64,000 bases of DNA from Myxococcales bacterium (GTDB lineage Bacteria > Myxococcota_A > Bradymonadia > UBA7976 > UBA1532). The first letter of the stretch is position 1; each line of letters opens with the position of its first letter. A program made the position numbers and the translations under genes. The notes under the pieces are model-generated. The model was not told where the DNA came from and searched no databases. It worked only from the letters and a program-made list of their open reading frames with translations. This document shows positions 7,737 to 16,973 of this stretch, one piece after another. The stretch lies in the NCBI GenBank assembly GCA_002731825.1, contig PCCS01000058.1:30761-94760 (forward strand), written 5' to 3'.

Positions 7737-9182
7737 ATGGGTCTTTTCGTTAATTCGAATTCTTCGTCAGCGAACGCAATGCGTAACTTAAACCGGTCCA
7801 CTCGGTCTCTTGGAACATCGTTTCAACGCCTGTCTAGCGGCATGCGTATTAACAGTGCCAAGGACGATGCAGCTGGTCTGGCGATCAGCGAGAGAATGAC
7901 TACGCAAGTTCGTGGTCTTACTCAAGCGATTCGCAATACCAATGACGGTATGTCATTGGCTCAGACTGCTGAAGGGGCTTTGCAAGAGACAACTTCGATC
8001 TTGCAGCGGATGAGAGAGCTTTCCGTTCAATCGGCGAATGATACAAATACAGAAGCTGACAGAGGTTCGATGCAGGAAGAGGTCGATGCGTTGGTCTCAG
8101 AACTGAATCGGATCGCAGAGCGGACGACATTTAACAACCAGAACATCCTTGATGGTTCATTCACGGGTGCGAAGTTCCATATCGGAGCTAACGCTCGAGA
8201 GAATCTGACCATCAGCGTAAAGGATGCGAGAGCAAATAGTCTTGGGCGACAGGCTCGATATTCTAGTTCGGCTGACATTTCGGTGGCTGCTGGACAGAAT
8301 CTCAGTGATGGAGACGTCACCATTCGTGGTGTCACGATCCGGTCTACTGTTGCTGCAGACGATGCGCTTTCGACAACATTGAACGATGCGTCGGCGATCG
8401 CGAAAGCAGCAGCAATCAACGATTCGAGCGAATTCACAGGTGTAACAGCCTTGGTTGACGCGACGATTGTTGAATCGACTGGTGATATCCAGGCAGTGAC
8501 ATTGGACTCTACCAATAACGTGACCATTAACGGTGTGACACTCACCGGGTTTCGGGTTGAAGACAATGATGCCAACGATAAACTGGTCAATCAGATTAAC
8601 GCGATTGCCGATGAGACGGGCGTTGTTGCATCTCTGGATGAAAATCACCGTCTTGTCCTGACCGCTGATGATGGCAGAAATGTCGAAATCACGGTCTTGG
8701 GTAATGCCACTCGATTGGGCATTACTGCTGGGGCTGGAACCACAGTAACTGGTGGTCGGCTCACATTGGAGTCAGAGGATCAATTCGACCTCGGTGGCGC
8801 GGCTATAACAAAGCTTGGCGACGTCGGTGGTGCAGGTGCGACTCTCTTCGGTGTGAACGATGCCAATTCGGTGCAAACGCTGGATATCACTGACCGGGAT
8901 GGTGCCAATCGGGCTCTCTCGATTCTTGATAAGGCGATTGGTCAAGTCTCTGCAAGTCGAGCGTCATTGGGTGCAGTACAAAATAGGTTGGCTTCAACCG
9001 TGCGTAACCTTGAGGTGGGCACGGAGAACCTGACGGCCTCTCGAAGCAGAATCCAAGATGCGGATTTTGCCAAAGAGTCAGCAGAGTTCTCGAAGTTAAA
9101 GATTGTTCAGCAGGCAGGCGTTTCCGTCTTGTCTCAGGCCAATCAGCAACCGAATATTGCCCTGTCACTTATCGGAGGTTAA
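7737..9182 (+). CDS. fliC: Flagellin
   Basis: A 481-aa flagellin, the filament subunit exported by the flagellar type III apparatus. The N-terminal D0/D1 region (SLGTSFQRLSSGMRINSAKD, then AGLAISERM) and the C-terminal region (residues about 390-481, ending in LSQANQQPNIALSLIGG) are both canonical, so it is full length. Residues about 170-370 form a variable D2/D3 insert rich in Thr, Val and Asp with flagellin-IN-like repeats, which would be surface-exposed. ATG follows ATGGAGCG. It is monocistronic: a strong terminator follows and no other flagellar gene is in the window, so the rest of the machinery must be elsewhere. The upstream TMTC-like protein could glycosylate it, but nothing in the sequence proves this. 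Confidence 0.96.
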   Translation: MGLFVNSNSSSANAMRNLNRSTRSLGTSFQRLSSGMRINSAKDDAAGLAISERMTTQVRGLTQAIRNTNDGMSLAQTAEGALQETTSILQRMRELSVQSANDTNTEADRGSMQEEVDALVSELNRIAERTTFNNQNILDGSFTGAKFHIGANARENLTISVKDARANSLGRQARYSSSADISVAAGQNLSDGDVTIRGVTIRSTVAADDALSTTLNDASAIAKAAAINDSSEFTGVTALVDATIVESTGDIQAVTLDSTNNVTINGVTLTGFRVEDNDANDKLVNQINAIADETGVVASLDENHRLVLTADDGRNVEITVLGNATRLGITAGAGTTVTGGRLTLESEDQFDLGGAAITKLGDVGGAGATLFGVNDANSVQTLDITDRDGANRALSILDKAIGQVSASRASLGAVQNRLASTVRNLEVGTENLTASRSRIQDADFAKESAEFSKLKIVQQAGVSVLSQANQQPNIALSLIGG

Positions 9183-9296
9183 TACCCTTCCTTAAAAGGT
9201 GGCACGACGATCTGAAATCCGGCCCTTGGGTCGTCTGTGTTGCCAAATTTGACATCGATTTCATAGGCCAAAGAAATCGGTGTCAGCCCTTACAAA

Positions 9297-9335
9297 CCGC
9301 CAAGGTGGCTTGCTACCTTGGCGGTTTTCTTTTTT
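9297..9335 (+). terminator. Rho-independent terminator after flagellin
   Basis: CCGCCAAGGT at 9297-9306 pairs perfectly with ACCTTGGCGG at 9315-9324 across an 8-base loop, followed by a T-rich tail to 9335. Three A residues before the stem extend the pairing with the T run, so it may also stop minus-strand transcripts from the converging membrane/spermidine-synthase gene. Confidence 0.95.
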
Positions 9336-9356
9336 GGGCTTTCGCTTACTCAGTGC

Positions 9357-11354
9357 TCATTTCAAAATGGGTAAAAGCGGAGCGAAGTCATCTCTCCACG
9401 TGATGATTGACTCGGGCGTCTCGATGATCGGCAATTCATATTGCTTAAGACTTTCATCGTCCTTAGCCAAAAAAGCCCACTCACTAATGTAATGTCCCAA
9501 GGGCGATGAGGCGCGATGTCGAACCCATGAAAATGATAAGTCGTATCGTCTACCGTGGCTTTCAACAACCCGCTTTAGATCGGCGTGGCGATTGGAGACA
9601 TTGATGGCAATTAGACCGTCATGACGGAGTTGACGTGAGTATATGGCCAAGGCTTCTTCCGTCAGTAAATGTGCTGGAATTGCATCGCCTGTAAATGCAT
9701 CGACAATCAATATGTCGAACCCCTGAACGCCCATCATTTCGAGGCTTTTTCGTCCATCACCGAGGACGATGTCCACCTGACCTTGTGCCGATTTCAAATA
9801 GCTGAAATGAGTTTTGGCAATCTGGACGACGAGGGGATTTAATTCAAAGAATGTATATCTATCACCTGGACGAGAATAGGCCGTCAAGGTCCCAACCCCC
9901 AATCCCAAGATACCTACTTTCCTAACTTTTTTTCGCTGACTTAAGACTCGGCCGATACCGGAAGCTTCGGTAAAATAAGCCGTTGGTTCTTGGCGATACT
10001 GTTCACCCAGGTATTGAAAGCCATGGCTGATTCGCCCATCGAGTAGGTGAATGAGCCCCCCTTTCTTCTTTGGGACTGGGTAGCTCTTAATTTTCAGAGT
10101 GCCATACGCGTTTCTATACACGTGTGTTTGGCCACTGAGTTCTTTGACGGTTTTGTAGCCAAGCACGGAGCTGAGGGAGACCAGCGAGATCAGTCCGATG
10201 ACCGTACTCGGATAGACGGTCGCAAAAGACGACAGACGCTCAATCCGTGTTCGAGATGCATGCCAAAGGAAAGCGACGGTCGCTATGATGGTGAGGTCGA
10301 CTTCAAGGCGTAGATTGACAAATGCAGGTAAGATGAAGCCAACAATAAGGCCACCGACAACGCCGCCCGCCGCAATAGAGACATAATAATTGGTCAATTG
10401 GTGAGTCGTTGGCTGCCTTCGAACCAGTTCAGCGTGGACGCTCATACAGCCTATGCCCAATATGGTGCACCACCCCGCCAGTTGCATAGACCAGTGGACA
10501 GACCAAGATTCAAGTCGCAGATAAATGAAGAGCATCAGGACCGACACACCGAGAATCCAGCGCCTATGGCCCATCCATATTCGAGGAAAACCGAAGGTGA
10601 TAATGAAGGTTATTAAATAGACGGCAAGGGGTGAGACCCAGAGAATCGGAGTTACGGTGAGATCGACGCTAATCGCCTCGCTTATGCTGACTAAAAGTGC
10701 AACTCCAAGCGCCGATGGCCACATCCAGGTCCAGCGAAGATCCAGTTTATGGATGTCAGCAGTCGATTGGTGACCTGAAAGACGGTGTGAGATGACAATT
10801 ATGACAAATAGACAGCAGAATATTGAGAAAAGGACACTCCACAGGATGAACTGATCCGACACGCTCAGATTAGGCTCTACCAGGAATGGATAACTGAGTA
10901 GGCCAAAGAGTGAACCCCCATTTGACCAAGCAAACAGAGTAAATGTCGTCTGCCCTTTTGAATCACCGATGATCCATTGAACGATGGGTGAAGATGCATA
11001 AAGAATTAAGCTCGGTACACCGATGGAGACGGAGAGCAAAAACCATACATCTTGCAGTGGGTGGTCACCGGCTGGCCCATCGGTGAAACCAACAGGCAGC
11101 TGAAAGAGCGTGGCAGCCATCAGAATCAGGCAGAGGGACAACGCGAATTTGGAGCGGCTGGCAACCCAGTGACTGAGTAAGTACCCGACGAGTAAGGTCA
11201 GCTGAAAAAAGATCAGGCTGCTGGTCCACACCGCGCTTGACCCACCAAAAATAGGAAGCAGGGCCCTGGCCGCAAGTGGCTGGATAGACCACGAGAGCAG
11301 TGAGCCGAGGCCCACAACCAACGCGGCCAATCGATAATTTGTGTGTGGCGTCAC
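9357..11354 (-). CDS. Fused MFS-like membrane / spermidine-synthase-like protein
   Basis: A 665-aa fusion. Residues 1 to about 400 form around twelve hydrophobic segments of the MFS-like kind (PLAARALLPIFGGSSAVW near the start is typical of this family). The remaining third is a spermidine-synthase-type methyltransferase fold with GILGLGVGTLTAYS, an acidic residue in FFELNPLV, GDGRKSLE and VDAFTGDAIPAHLLTEEA. Such proteins are common but their substrate is usually unknown; true polyamine synthesis is unproven. The start is GTG at 11352-11354 with GGACCAG upstream. It lies 44 bp behind menG on the same strand and probably rides at the end of the men operon. Confidence 0.85.
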   Translation of the reverse strand: MTPHTNYRLAALVVGLGSLLSWSIQPLAARALLPIFGGSSAVWTSSLIFFQLTLLVGYLLSHWVASRSKFALSLCLILMAATLFQLPVGFTDGPAGDHPLQDVWFLLSVSIGVPSLILYASSPIVQWIIGDSKGQTTFTLFAWSNGGSLFGLLSYPFLVEPNLSVSDQFILWSVLFSIFCCLFVIIVISHRLSGHQSTADIHKLDLRWTWMWPSALGVALLVSISEAISVDLTVTPILWVSPLAVYLITFIITFGFPRIWMGHRRWILGVSVLMLFIYLRLESWSVHWSMQLAGWCTILGIGCMSVHAELVRRQPTTHQLTNYYVSIAAGGVVGGLIVGFILPAFVNLRLEVDLTIIATVAFLWHASRTRIERLSSFATVYPSTVIGLISLVSLSSVLGYKTVKELSGQTHVYRNAYGTLKIKSYPVPKKKGGLIHLLDGRISHGFQYLGEQYRQEPTAYFTEASGIGRVLSQRKKVRKVGILGLGVGTLTAYSRPGDRYTFFELNPLVVQIAKTHFSYLKSAQGQVDIVLGDGRKSLEMMGVQGFDILIVDAFTGDAIPAHLLTEEALAIYSRQLRHDGLIAINVSNRHADLKRVVESHGRRYDLSFSWVRHRASSPLGHYISEWAFLAKDDESLKQYELPIIETPESIITWRDDFAPLLPILK

Positions 11355-11398
11355 GTTGCTGGTCCGATTAATACCCGCTCACCGAGCGCGGTGTACTT

Positions 11399-12103
11399 TC
11401 ACCCTGCCACACGCCCAATATAGAGATGGGCTACGCCGAAGGTCAGTCGAATGACTTTGATATCTGTCAAACCTGCATTTGTCATCATCTTAGCAAAATC
11501 GTCTGCAGGCGGAAACGCGGCGATGGATTTTTGGAGATAGCGGTACTCTTTCTTACCCGACAAAATCCAGCCCATCATTGGGACGATGTGATGGACATGA
11601 AGCCGAGCCATGAATGACATTAAGCCCCCTTTGGGCTCGGAGAGTTCAAGAATCGAGACAACCCCGCCGGGTTTCACGACCCGAGCCATCTCTTGAAGGC
11701 CTTTTACGCGATCCGGTACATTTCGAATCCCGAATGCGATTGTGCAGCCGCTAAATCTGTCCGTCTCGAAGTCCATTGCCTGCGCATCGCCGAGAACCAA
11801 GGTCACCCTGTCTCCGAGCTTCCGTGACTTAATCTTCGTGTGACCCACGTCGAGCATGCCTTGGCTTGGGTCCAGTCCGACCACTGTGGTCTGAGGATGA
11901 ACGCGTGCCAGGGCTAGACCAACATCAGCGGTTCCCGTTGCAACATCCAACAGCTCTCCATCGCTTGGCATCGACTCAATCAGCTGTTTTCTCCAGCCGC
12001 GATCCATGCCGAAACTCATCAGTCGATTGAGGAGATCATACCGTTTTGCGATCTGATCGAACATCGCACCGCTTCCATCTGCTCTCGCCATCTGTGTTGT
12101 CAT
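11399..12103 (-). CDS. menG: Demethylmenaquinone methyltransferase
   Basis: A 234-aa SAM-dependent methyltransferase of the UbiE/MenG family, which performs the last step of menaquinone synthesis by C-methylating demethylmenaquinone. MFDQIAKRYDLLNRLMSFG near residue 14 is the family signature; LLDVATGTADVGLAL is the SAM motif I and FGIRNVPDR the conserved motif in the middle. The ATG overlaps the stop of the DAHP synthase gene by four bases (ATGA), showing translational coupling. Because all other genes here are menaquinone genes, MenG rather than UbiE is the better name. Confidence 0.95.
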   Translation of the reverse strand: MTTQMARADGSGAMFDQIAKRYDLLNRLMSFGMDRGWRKQLIESMPSDGELLDVATGTADVGLALARVHPQTTVVGLDPSQGMLDVGHTKIKSRKLGDRVTLVLGDAQAMDFETDRFSGCTIAFGIRNVPDRVKGLQEMARVVKPGGVVSILELSEPKGGLMSFMARLHVHHIVPMMGWILSGKKEYRYLQKSIAAFPPADDFAKMMTNAGLTDIKVIRLTFGVAHLYIGRVAG

Positions 12104-13095
12104 TCAATGCACTCCAGCTCTAGGGATTTCGAGAGATGTCTGAGGGTTTCATAACTCAACGCTTGAGGGCCATCTGACAGCGCGGTACTGGGGTCGGGAT
12201 GAACCTCGACCATCACACCAACAGCCCCCGCAGCGATCGACGCCTTCGACAGCGGAACAACCAAATCACGCCGTCCAGCCGCATGGGACGGGTCGACGAT
12301 GACGGGCAGCCCGTAATGGTGGCTGAGTAGAGCGACTGCGCCCAGGTCGATTAGATTTCTCGTCTCATTATCGAAACCACGAATCCCTCGTTCGCAAAAG
12401 AGGACGCTGTCAGCGCCACTGGCATAGAGGTATTCAGCGGCCATCAGCCACTCTGACACTGTTGCCGAACGACCCCGCTTGAGCATGACACATTTTTTCG
12501 CTTCGCCCACCTGCCTGAGCAGAGCAAAGTTCTGCATATTTCGCGAGCCAACCTGAACAATGTCAGTGATGTCAGCGACTGTTTTCACGTCGTGTTCTGA
12601 CATGACTTCTGTGACAATGCGCAGCTGGTGCCGGTCCGCAGCGCGCCTCATCCACTGCAATGCGGGTGCCCCAAATCCTGAGAAAGAATAGGGTGACGTC
12701 CTTGGCTTGTACGCTCCACCTCGTAATACTTTACCACCGGCCCGTGCAACCTGGCTTGCGATGCTTTCAATCCGCTCCTCAGAGTCAATACTGCATGGAC
12801 CGGCGATCAATGTCGGCGCTGCTGGTCTAAATTGCAGTCCGCCCACGTCGACGCTCTTATGGCACTTCAAATCGACCTTTGGGTGCTGACTTTCGGTTTT
12901 GAATATATGACCGACGCCGTCCACGGCCGTTATTTTTTCCGGGTCAACAGGCGTTGAGTGGCCCTTGACGATGAACCCGGTTGCTGTACCGTCTTGGTCA
13001 AGCAAGGTCTCTAACCAAAGACCGAGTCCCGTCAGTGCCTTCTTCACCGAGTTGGCATCGGCTGTCGATGTCAGATTAATCAACATGCGTGTCAC
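12100..13095 (-). CDS. aroF: DAHP synthase, type I-beta with ferredoxin-like domain
   Basis: A 331-aa 3-deoxy-7-phosphoheptulonate synthase, the entry enzyme of the shikimate pathway (PEP plus erythrose 4-phosphate). Residues 1-70 form a ferredoxin-like regulatory domain as in Thermotoga-type enzymes. The barrel follows, with AGPCSIDSEERI, GGAYKPRTSPYSFSGFG, MLKRG and VDPSHAAGRRDLV carrying the metal and substrate residues. Stop and start overlap its neighbours by four bases on both sides. Placement inside a menaquinone operon suggests it feeds chorismate to MenF, but it may serve aromatic amino acids too. Confidence 0.95.
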   Translation of the reverse strand: MTRMLINLTSTADANSVKKALTGLGLWLETLLDQDGTATGFIVKGHSTPVDPEKITAVDGVGHIFKTESQHPKVDLKCHKSVDVGGLQFRPAAPTLIAGPCSIDSEERIESIASQVARAGGKVLRGGAYKPRTSPYSFSGFGAPALQWMRRAADRHQLRIVTEVMSEHDVKTVADITDIVQVGSRNMQNFALLRQVGEAKKCVMLKRGRSATVSEWLMAAEYLYASGADSVLFCERGIRGFDNETRNLIDLGAVALLSHHYGLPVIVDPSHAAGRRDLVVPLSKASIAAGAVGVMVEVHPDPSTALSDGPQALSYETLRHLSKSLELECIE

Positions 13096-14183
13096 CTCGA
13101 CCGTTCAAGTGCTGTATGGATAACGGCCTTTAATGCGGACCGCGATGGACCGTCTGGCAATTGTCTCAGTGATTTGAGTGCTTTGTCTGCAAAATCGGCA
13201 GCCCGCTCATGGGTTGCCTCGATAGCACCCGTCGCAGCAATGGCTTCTACAAGGGATTTTGCATCAGATTGCGTCGGCTCGTCCACAGCACTGGCATATT
13301 GCCTCAATCGTAGCAGCAGTTCAGGAGACCGTTCTGCCGCCAGAATCATCGGCCAAGTGAGCTTGCCCTCTCTCAAATCAAGACAGGTATCTTTACCCGT
13401 TTCTGTCGGGTCACCACAGAGGTCTAATTTGTCGTCGACCAATTGGAATGTCATCCCCAGGTTGATGCCTACGTCACTCAAAAGATTGATTTGGCGCTCG
13501 TTTAAATCGCCTAAGAGAGCACCGGCTTCCAAAGCCCATTGGAAGAGGGCAGCCGTTTTTCCATGCACGACCTCTTGATACAACCCTCTGTCTGGTCTGA
13601 AACAGTTTCGCATGTCTAACTGAAGTGCTTCGGCGTGTACCATCTGTGAGATCACATCGAGCAGGGACGACACCAATCTTGGGTCGGCGCCGTTGACGCG
13701 TCTCAGCGCGTCGACCAGAAGATGGTCACCCCCTAAAACACTCGCGGAATTTCCATAGACCATTCGGGCAGTCGGATGTCCGCGACGCTCCTCACCCTGG
13801 TCGATTACATCATCGTGCAGGAGCGTTGCAGAGTGGACTAACTCTGCGGCAATCGCCACCTGTTTGACATCCTCATCGAAGGCCCGTTCACCCATTCGTG
13901 CAGCCAAGAGGGTGCAGATCGGTCTCACCCGCTTGCCCGCTTTGTGCAGTAGATATTGGACCGCCTTCCAAGCAAGGTCTTTACCGGGGTCTGTCACGAC
14001 TGAGCCCAAATCGACCTCGAGGTCGTAGAGGTCATCGGCGAGCCAATCCCTTAACTCGATGAGTCTCTTCGATACGTCATCGGCCTGATTTCGTTGTGTT
14101 GTTGATGCCAGTGTCGTAAGCACTGGATCCGTGTTGGCTGGCTGTTCAGCCAACTTCACCCGAAATGTACTTTGCTTAGTCAT
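13092..14183 (-). CDS. Long-chain polyprenyl diphosphate synthase
   Basis: A trans-isoprenyl diphosphate synthase of about 363 aa. The first Asp-rich motif is LLHDDVIDQGEERRGHPTAR and the second is FQLVDDKLD; both are intact. It should make the side chain that MenA attaches to 1,4-dihydroxy-2-naphthoate. I chose the ATG at 14181-14183 because GAGAGG lies nine bases upstream; an upstream GTG at 14240 would add 19 residues. It overlaps the end of menE by eight bases and the start of the DAHP synthase by four, so it belongs to the men operon. Chain length cannot be read from the sequence with certainty. Confidence 0.92.
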   Translation of the reverse strand: MTKQSTFRVKLAEQPANTDPVLTTLASTTQRNQADDVSKRLIELRDWLADDLYDLEVDLGSVVTDPGKDLAWKAVQYLLHKAGKRVRPICTLLAARMGERAFDEDVKQVAIAAELVHSATLLHDDVIDQGEERRGHPTARMVYGNSASVLGGDHLLVDALRRVNGADPRLVSSLLDVISQMVHAEALQLDMRNCFRPDRGLYQEVVHGKTAALFQWALEAGALLGDLNERQINLLSDVGINLGMTFQLVDDKLDLCGDPTETGKDTCLDLREGKLTWPMILAAERSPELLLRLRQYASAVDEPTQSDAKSLVEAIAATGAIEATHERAADFADKALKSLRQLPDGPSRSALKAVIHTALERSR

Positions 14184-15966
14184 TTTGATCAGCCTCTCGA
14201 CCGTTGGGTATTTGCTTATGTCCTTCAAACACGAATTCACTCCTCGATTCCATGAGGTCGACCGTGCGGGGATCGTTTTCTATGGTCGCGCCTTCGAGTA
14301 CGCTCACGTCTGTTTCGAAGAAATGCTGACCGCTGCCTTCGGAGACTTCGATCGCATCTTCGATTCCGCTGGCATTGGTTTGCCCCTCGTCTTCGCCGAC
14401 TCGTCGTTCAACCAACCCATGCGTCGAGGCGAGCGTTTGCTTGCCTCTATGGAGATTGAGCGTCTGAGTCAACGATCGATTACATTTAAATGCTCGGTCG
14501 TCGGAATTCTCGATGGAAATCTGCGCTGCGTCGTCCGCCAGAAGCACGCTTTCGTTGCCTTTCCAGAATTTGAGCCAACGGAATGCCCACCTGATTTCGT
14601 CGACCGACTCGTCGGTGTTGGCCTCTCCAAGCCCTAATCTGCTCCGAAGCTGCATCCGATCCACCTTACCCACTCCCTTAATTGGTATTTCCGGGACCAG
14701 GATCCAAACTTTCGGCACCTCATGTCGTTCCAGCGTCGAACGCCCCATTCGGACCAGCTCTTCTAGTTCAGTTTCGAATTCGTAACCCTCATTCAACGCG
14801 ACACAAACGCAGATGATTTGACCCCATTGCTCATCGTCCAGTCCGATAGCGACACACCCATTGATGCTTTCATGTTGCTCAAAGGTGCGCTCAACTGATT
14901 GAGGCTGGATTTTTTCCCCACCGCTTATCAAGACCGAATCGGAGCGGCCCTCTACGTTAACACGACCATTTTCTATGACACCTAGGTCCCGAGTCAGGAG
15001 GCCACCTGGACAGGTCGGCCCATCTATTCTCAGTCGATTATCTTCGTTCGAGACCACAGTGAATGGCAAAGGCGAACCACAATCATGGGTCATCGGATTT
15101 TGGTCCGGTGATTGTGTGGCCGCCTGCGAGGCGCACTCCGTCATACCCCAGGTCAAAATGACTGGGATTCCAGCTTCGATCGCAGCGTTGTATAGCGATT
15201 TAGAACAATGAGCTCCGCCCACGAGGACACAGCGAAGTTTTGAGTAATGCGATGGGTCTGTTTCAGATGCCAGAAGACGGCTTAGCATGGTCGGCACCAA
15301 CGACACCATCGTCACCTCGCCTGAATGCAAACGATCGGACACCCGTTGGGATTGGAATGGCAAACACAGTTCGGCGCTGATGCCGTACCAAACCGCCCGA
15401 AGTAAGATGGATGCGCCGCCAATGTGATGGGGCGGTAAGCACATCAACCAGTTATCATCGATGTGGTGACCTAAGCGAATAGCAGACCCCATTGCGCTGA
15501 AAAAGAGTTGCCCAGTGGTCAGTGGTATGACTTTTGGACACCCTGTACTGCCAGTAGTCGCAATCAGCAGGCGGTCTTCATCGAGCGGCCAACGCGGTGC
15601 GAATCCGCCAGCACGAGTTTCTTCTCGGTCGACCGTGATCACATCCTCACGACTCTCGATCAATGTTGTGACATTGAGGTCTTTTAATTGACGATCACTC
15701 AGTCGTAGGTCATCTCCCATAGGGAAAACAGCGGCATTACACCACCCGATGGCGTGGAAATTGATCAGCCAATCCAGGTTTTGTTTGCCTGTCAAACCAA
15801 CCACAGTACCCCCGTCAACGCCCATGCCCTTTAAAACGGCGCCGCGAGCTGCGACGTGCGTCAGCAATTGCTCATAGGTAAGCGAGGTCAGGCCATCCCG
15901 AATCGCGATTCGATGGGGGTGAGCCTGGGCTGCTTGAAAAAGAGGGTGTGGAAGCCAGGTTGTCAT
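14176..15966 (-). CDS. menE: o-Succinylbenzoate-CoA ligase with antisense-overlap tail
   Basis: An acyl-adenylate-forming enzyme that activates o-succinylbenzoate with CoA and ATP. ATTGSTGCPKVIPLT is the P-loop, ILTWGMTECASQ the A5 motif, and IKGVGKVDRMQLRSRL the C-terminal catalytic-lysine motif near residue 430. A normal MenE would end about here. Instead the frame stays open for about 150 more codons to 14176, and this tail is the exact antisense of a thioesterase gene on the plus strand. Its composition does not look like a folded domain. The ATG at 15966 overlaps the menC stop by four bases. The enzyme call is firm; whether the tail is kept in the mature protein is unknown. Confidence 0.9.
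   Translation of the reverse strand: MTTWLPHPLFQAAQAHPHRIAIRDGLTSLTYEQLLTHVAARGAVLKGMGVDGGTVVGLTGKQNLDWLINFHAIGWCNAAVFPMGDDLRLSDRQLKDLNVTTLIESREDVITVDREETRAGGFAPRWPLDEDRLLIATTGSTGCPKVIPLTTGQLFFSAMGSAIRLGHHIDDNWLMCLPPHHIGGASILLRAVWYGISAELCLPFQSQRVSDRLHSGEVTMVSLVPTMLSRLLASETDPSHYSKLRCVLVGGAHCSKSLYNAAIEAGIPVILTWGMTECASQAATQSPDQNPMTHDCGSPLPFTVVSNEDNRLRIDGPTCPGGLLTRDLGVIENGRVNVEGRSDSVLISGGEKIQPQSVERTFEQHESINGCVAIGLDDEQWGQIICVCVALNEGYEFETELEELVRMGRSTLERHEVPKVWILVPEIPIKGVGKVDRMQLRSRLGLGEANTDESVDEIRWAFRWLKFWKGNESVLLADDAAQISIENSDDRAFKCNRSLTQTLNLHRGKQTLASTHGLVERRVGEDEGQTNASGIEDAIEVSEGSGQHFFETDVSVLEGATIENDPRTVDLMESRSEFVFEGHKQIPNGREADQND
14218..14637 (+). CDS. menI: Hotdog thioesterase, probable DHNA-CoA hydrolase
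   Basis: A 139-aa hotdog-fold thioesterase of the 4HBT family on the plus strand, lying wholly inside the 3' part of minus-strand menE. FTPRFHEVDRAGIVFYGRAF followed by EYAHVCFEEML is the classical family signature with its active-site Asp, and PMRRGERLLASMEIERL fits the next strands. In a menaquinone cluster the natural role is hydrolysis of 1,4-dihydroxy-2-naphthoyl-CoA, between MenB and MenA. I chose the ATG at 14218, where homology begins; the upstream GTG-started frame adds unlike residues. The ribosome binding site is weak (TTGGGTATTTG). It is transcribed against the operon it serves. Confidence 0.85.
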   Translation: MSFKHEFTPRFHEVDRAGIVFYGRAFEYAHVCFEEMLTAAFGDFDRIFDSAGIGLPLVFADSSFNQPMRRGERLLASMEIERLSQRSITFKCSVVGILDGNLRCVVRQKHAFVAFPEFEPTECPPDFVDRLVGVGLSKP

Positions 15967-16973
15967 TGGACCGATACTCCAAGGCCTGGCGTTTGCGGAA
16001 CTGTAATCTCCAAATCTGAACGAGCCCACGCACCAGAGACCCCGTGGACCGCAGGTCGAAGCGCATCGGATGCGGCGGCTAGGTGCCCCGCCCCTGTTCG
16101 GCCGATTGTGGATTCTAGTGCATGGGTGACACAGACTCTCATTCCGCGCTGATGTGCTTTCCGAGCGAGTTCGAAGGACGGCCGTAATCCGCCAAGGTAC
16201 ATGGGCTTCAAAACAATCTCATTCAATCCATCTATGGCCAGTACGCTGTCGGCATCAAAACACACCGATTCATCTGCCGAGACAGTCATCTCGCAAGCGG
16301 ATGCGACCGCTCGCAAACCAGCTAAATCACCCGCGGAGACCGGTTGTTCAATGATGTCGATGCCCAGTTTATTCAGCTCCATCACCCGTTGTTTGGCGAG
16401 ACTCGCGGTCCAAGCTCCATTGGCATCTAAACGGAGTTTTGCCTGGGGTACAGCCCGCCGGATATCACGGATTCGAGATCGATCATCAACCCAAGAGTCG
16501 CTGAGTTTCACTTTGATGCTAGCCGCACCCGATTCAACCCACTTGATGGCTGTCTCAGCGGTGTCGACCAGTGCGTGTACTGACAATTCGGTGGCGTGTT
16601 TTGGATGGAGTAGGGCCGCGATCGGGACCCCTGCAATCTGAGCAAAGAGGTCTAGGCATGCCAGTTCGAGTCCGCTTCGAATTACAGGGGCGACGGCCAG
16701 GTCATCCAGCCATTTCTCCATCTCATCGATATCTTTTAATTGGCTCGATGAGACCGTCTTTTCAAGTTGATGGATTTGAGCGTCTATCTCCCCTGAAGTT
16801 TCGCTAAAACCTGGCCAAGGGGCAATATCGCCCCAGCCTGTTAATCCATCGACGGTCTGAGCACAAACATGCCAACATTTTCGAGGCGAATTATCGAACA
16901 CATTGACCTGGACCGCTTTGTCTAACTCGAGGGCATATTGGGTCATACTGAGGCTGTGAATCGACAGTGTCAC
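15963..16973 (-). CDS. menC: o-Succinylbenzoate synthase
   Basis: A 336-aa enolase-superfamily dehydratase that converts SHCHC to o-succinylbenzoate. The barrel shows SIKVKLSD with the catalytic Lys, LRLDANGAW, IIEQP, SADES and LKPMYLGGL, covering the metal ligands and the second Lys. The GTG at 16971-16973 overlaps the menA stop by four bases (GTGA) and gives a proper capping-domain N-terminus; an ATG nine codons further in is the alternative. A much longer open frame upstream merely overlaps menA. It sits between menA and menE in the expected pathway context. Confidence 0.93.
   Translation of the reverse strand: MTLSIHSLSMTQYALELDKAVQVNVFDNSPRKCWHVCAQTVDGLTGWGDIAPWPGFSETSGEIDAQIHQLEKTVSSSQLKDIDEMEKWLDDLAVAPVIRSGLELACLDLFAQIAGVPIAALLHPKHATELSVHALVDTAETAIKWVESGAASIKVKLSDSWVDDRSRIRDIRRAVPQAKLRLDANGAWTASLAKQRVMELNKLGIDIIEQPVSAGDLAGLRAVASACEMTVSADESVCFDADSVLAIDGLNEIVLKPMYLGGLRPSFELARKAHQRGMRVCVTHALESTIGRTGAGHLAAASDALRPAVHGVSGAWARSDLEITVPQTPGLGVSVQ

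Noticed and set aside
8027..8648. Long antisense frames in the flagellin gene
   Set aside because: Open because of flagellin codon bias; the sense frame has clear family identity throughout.
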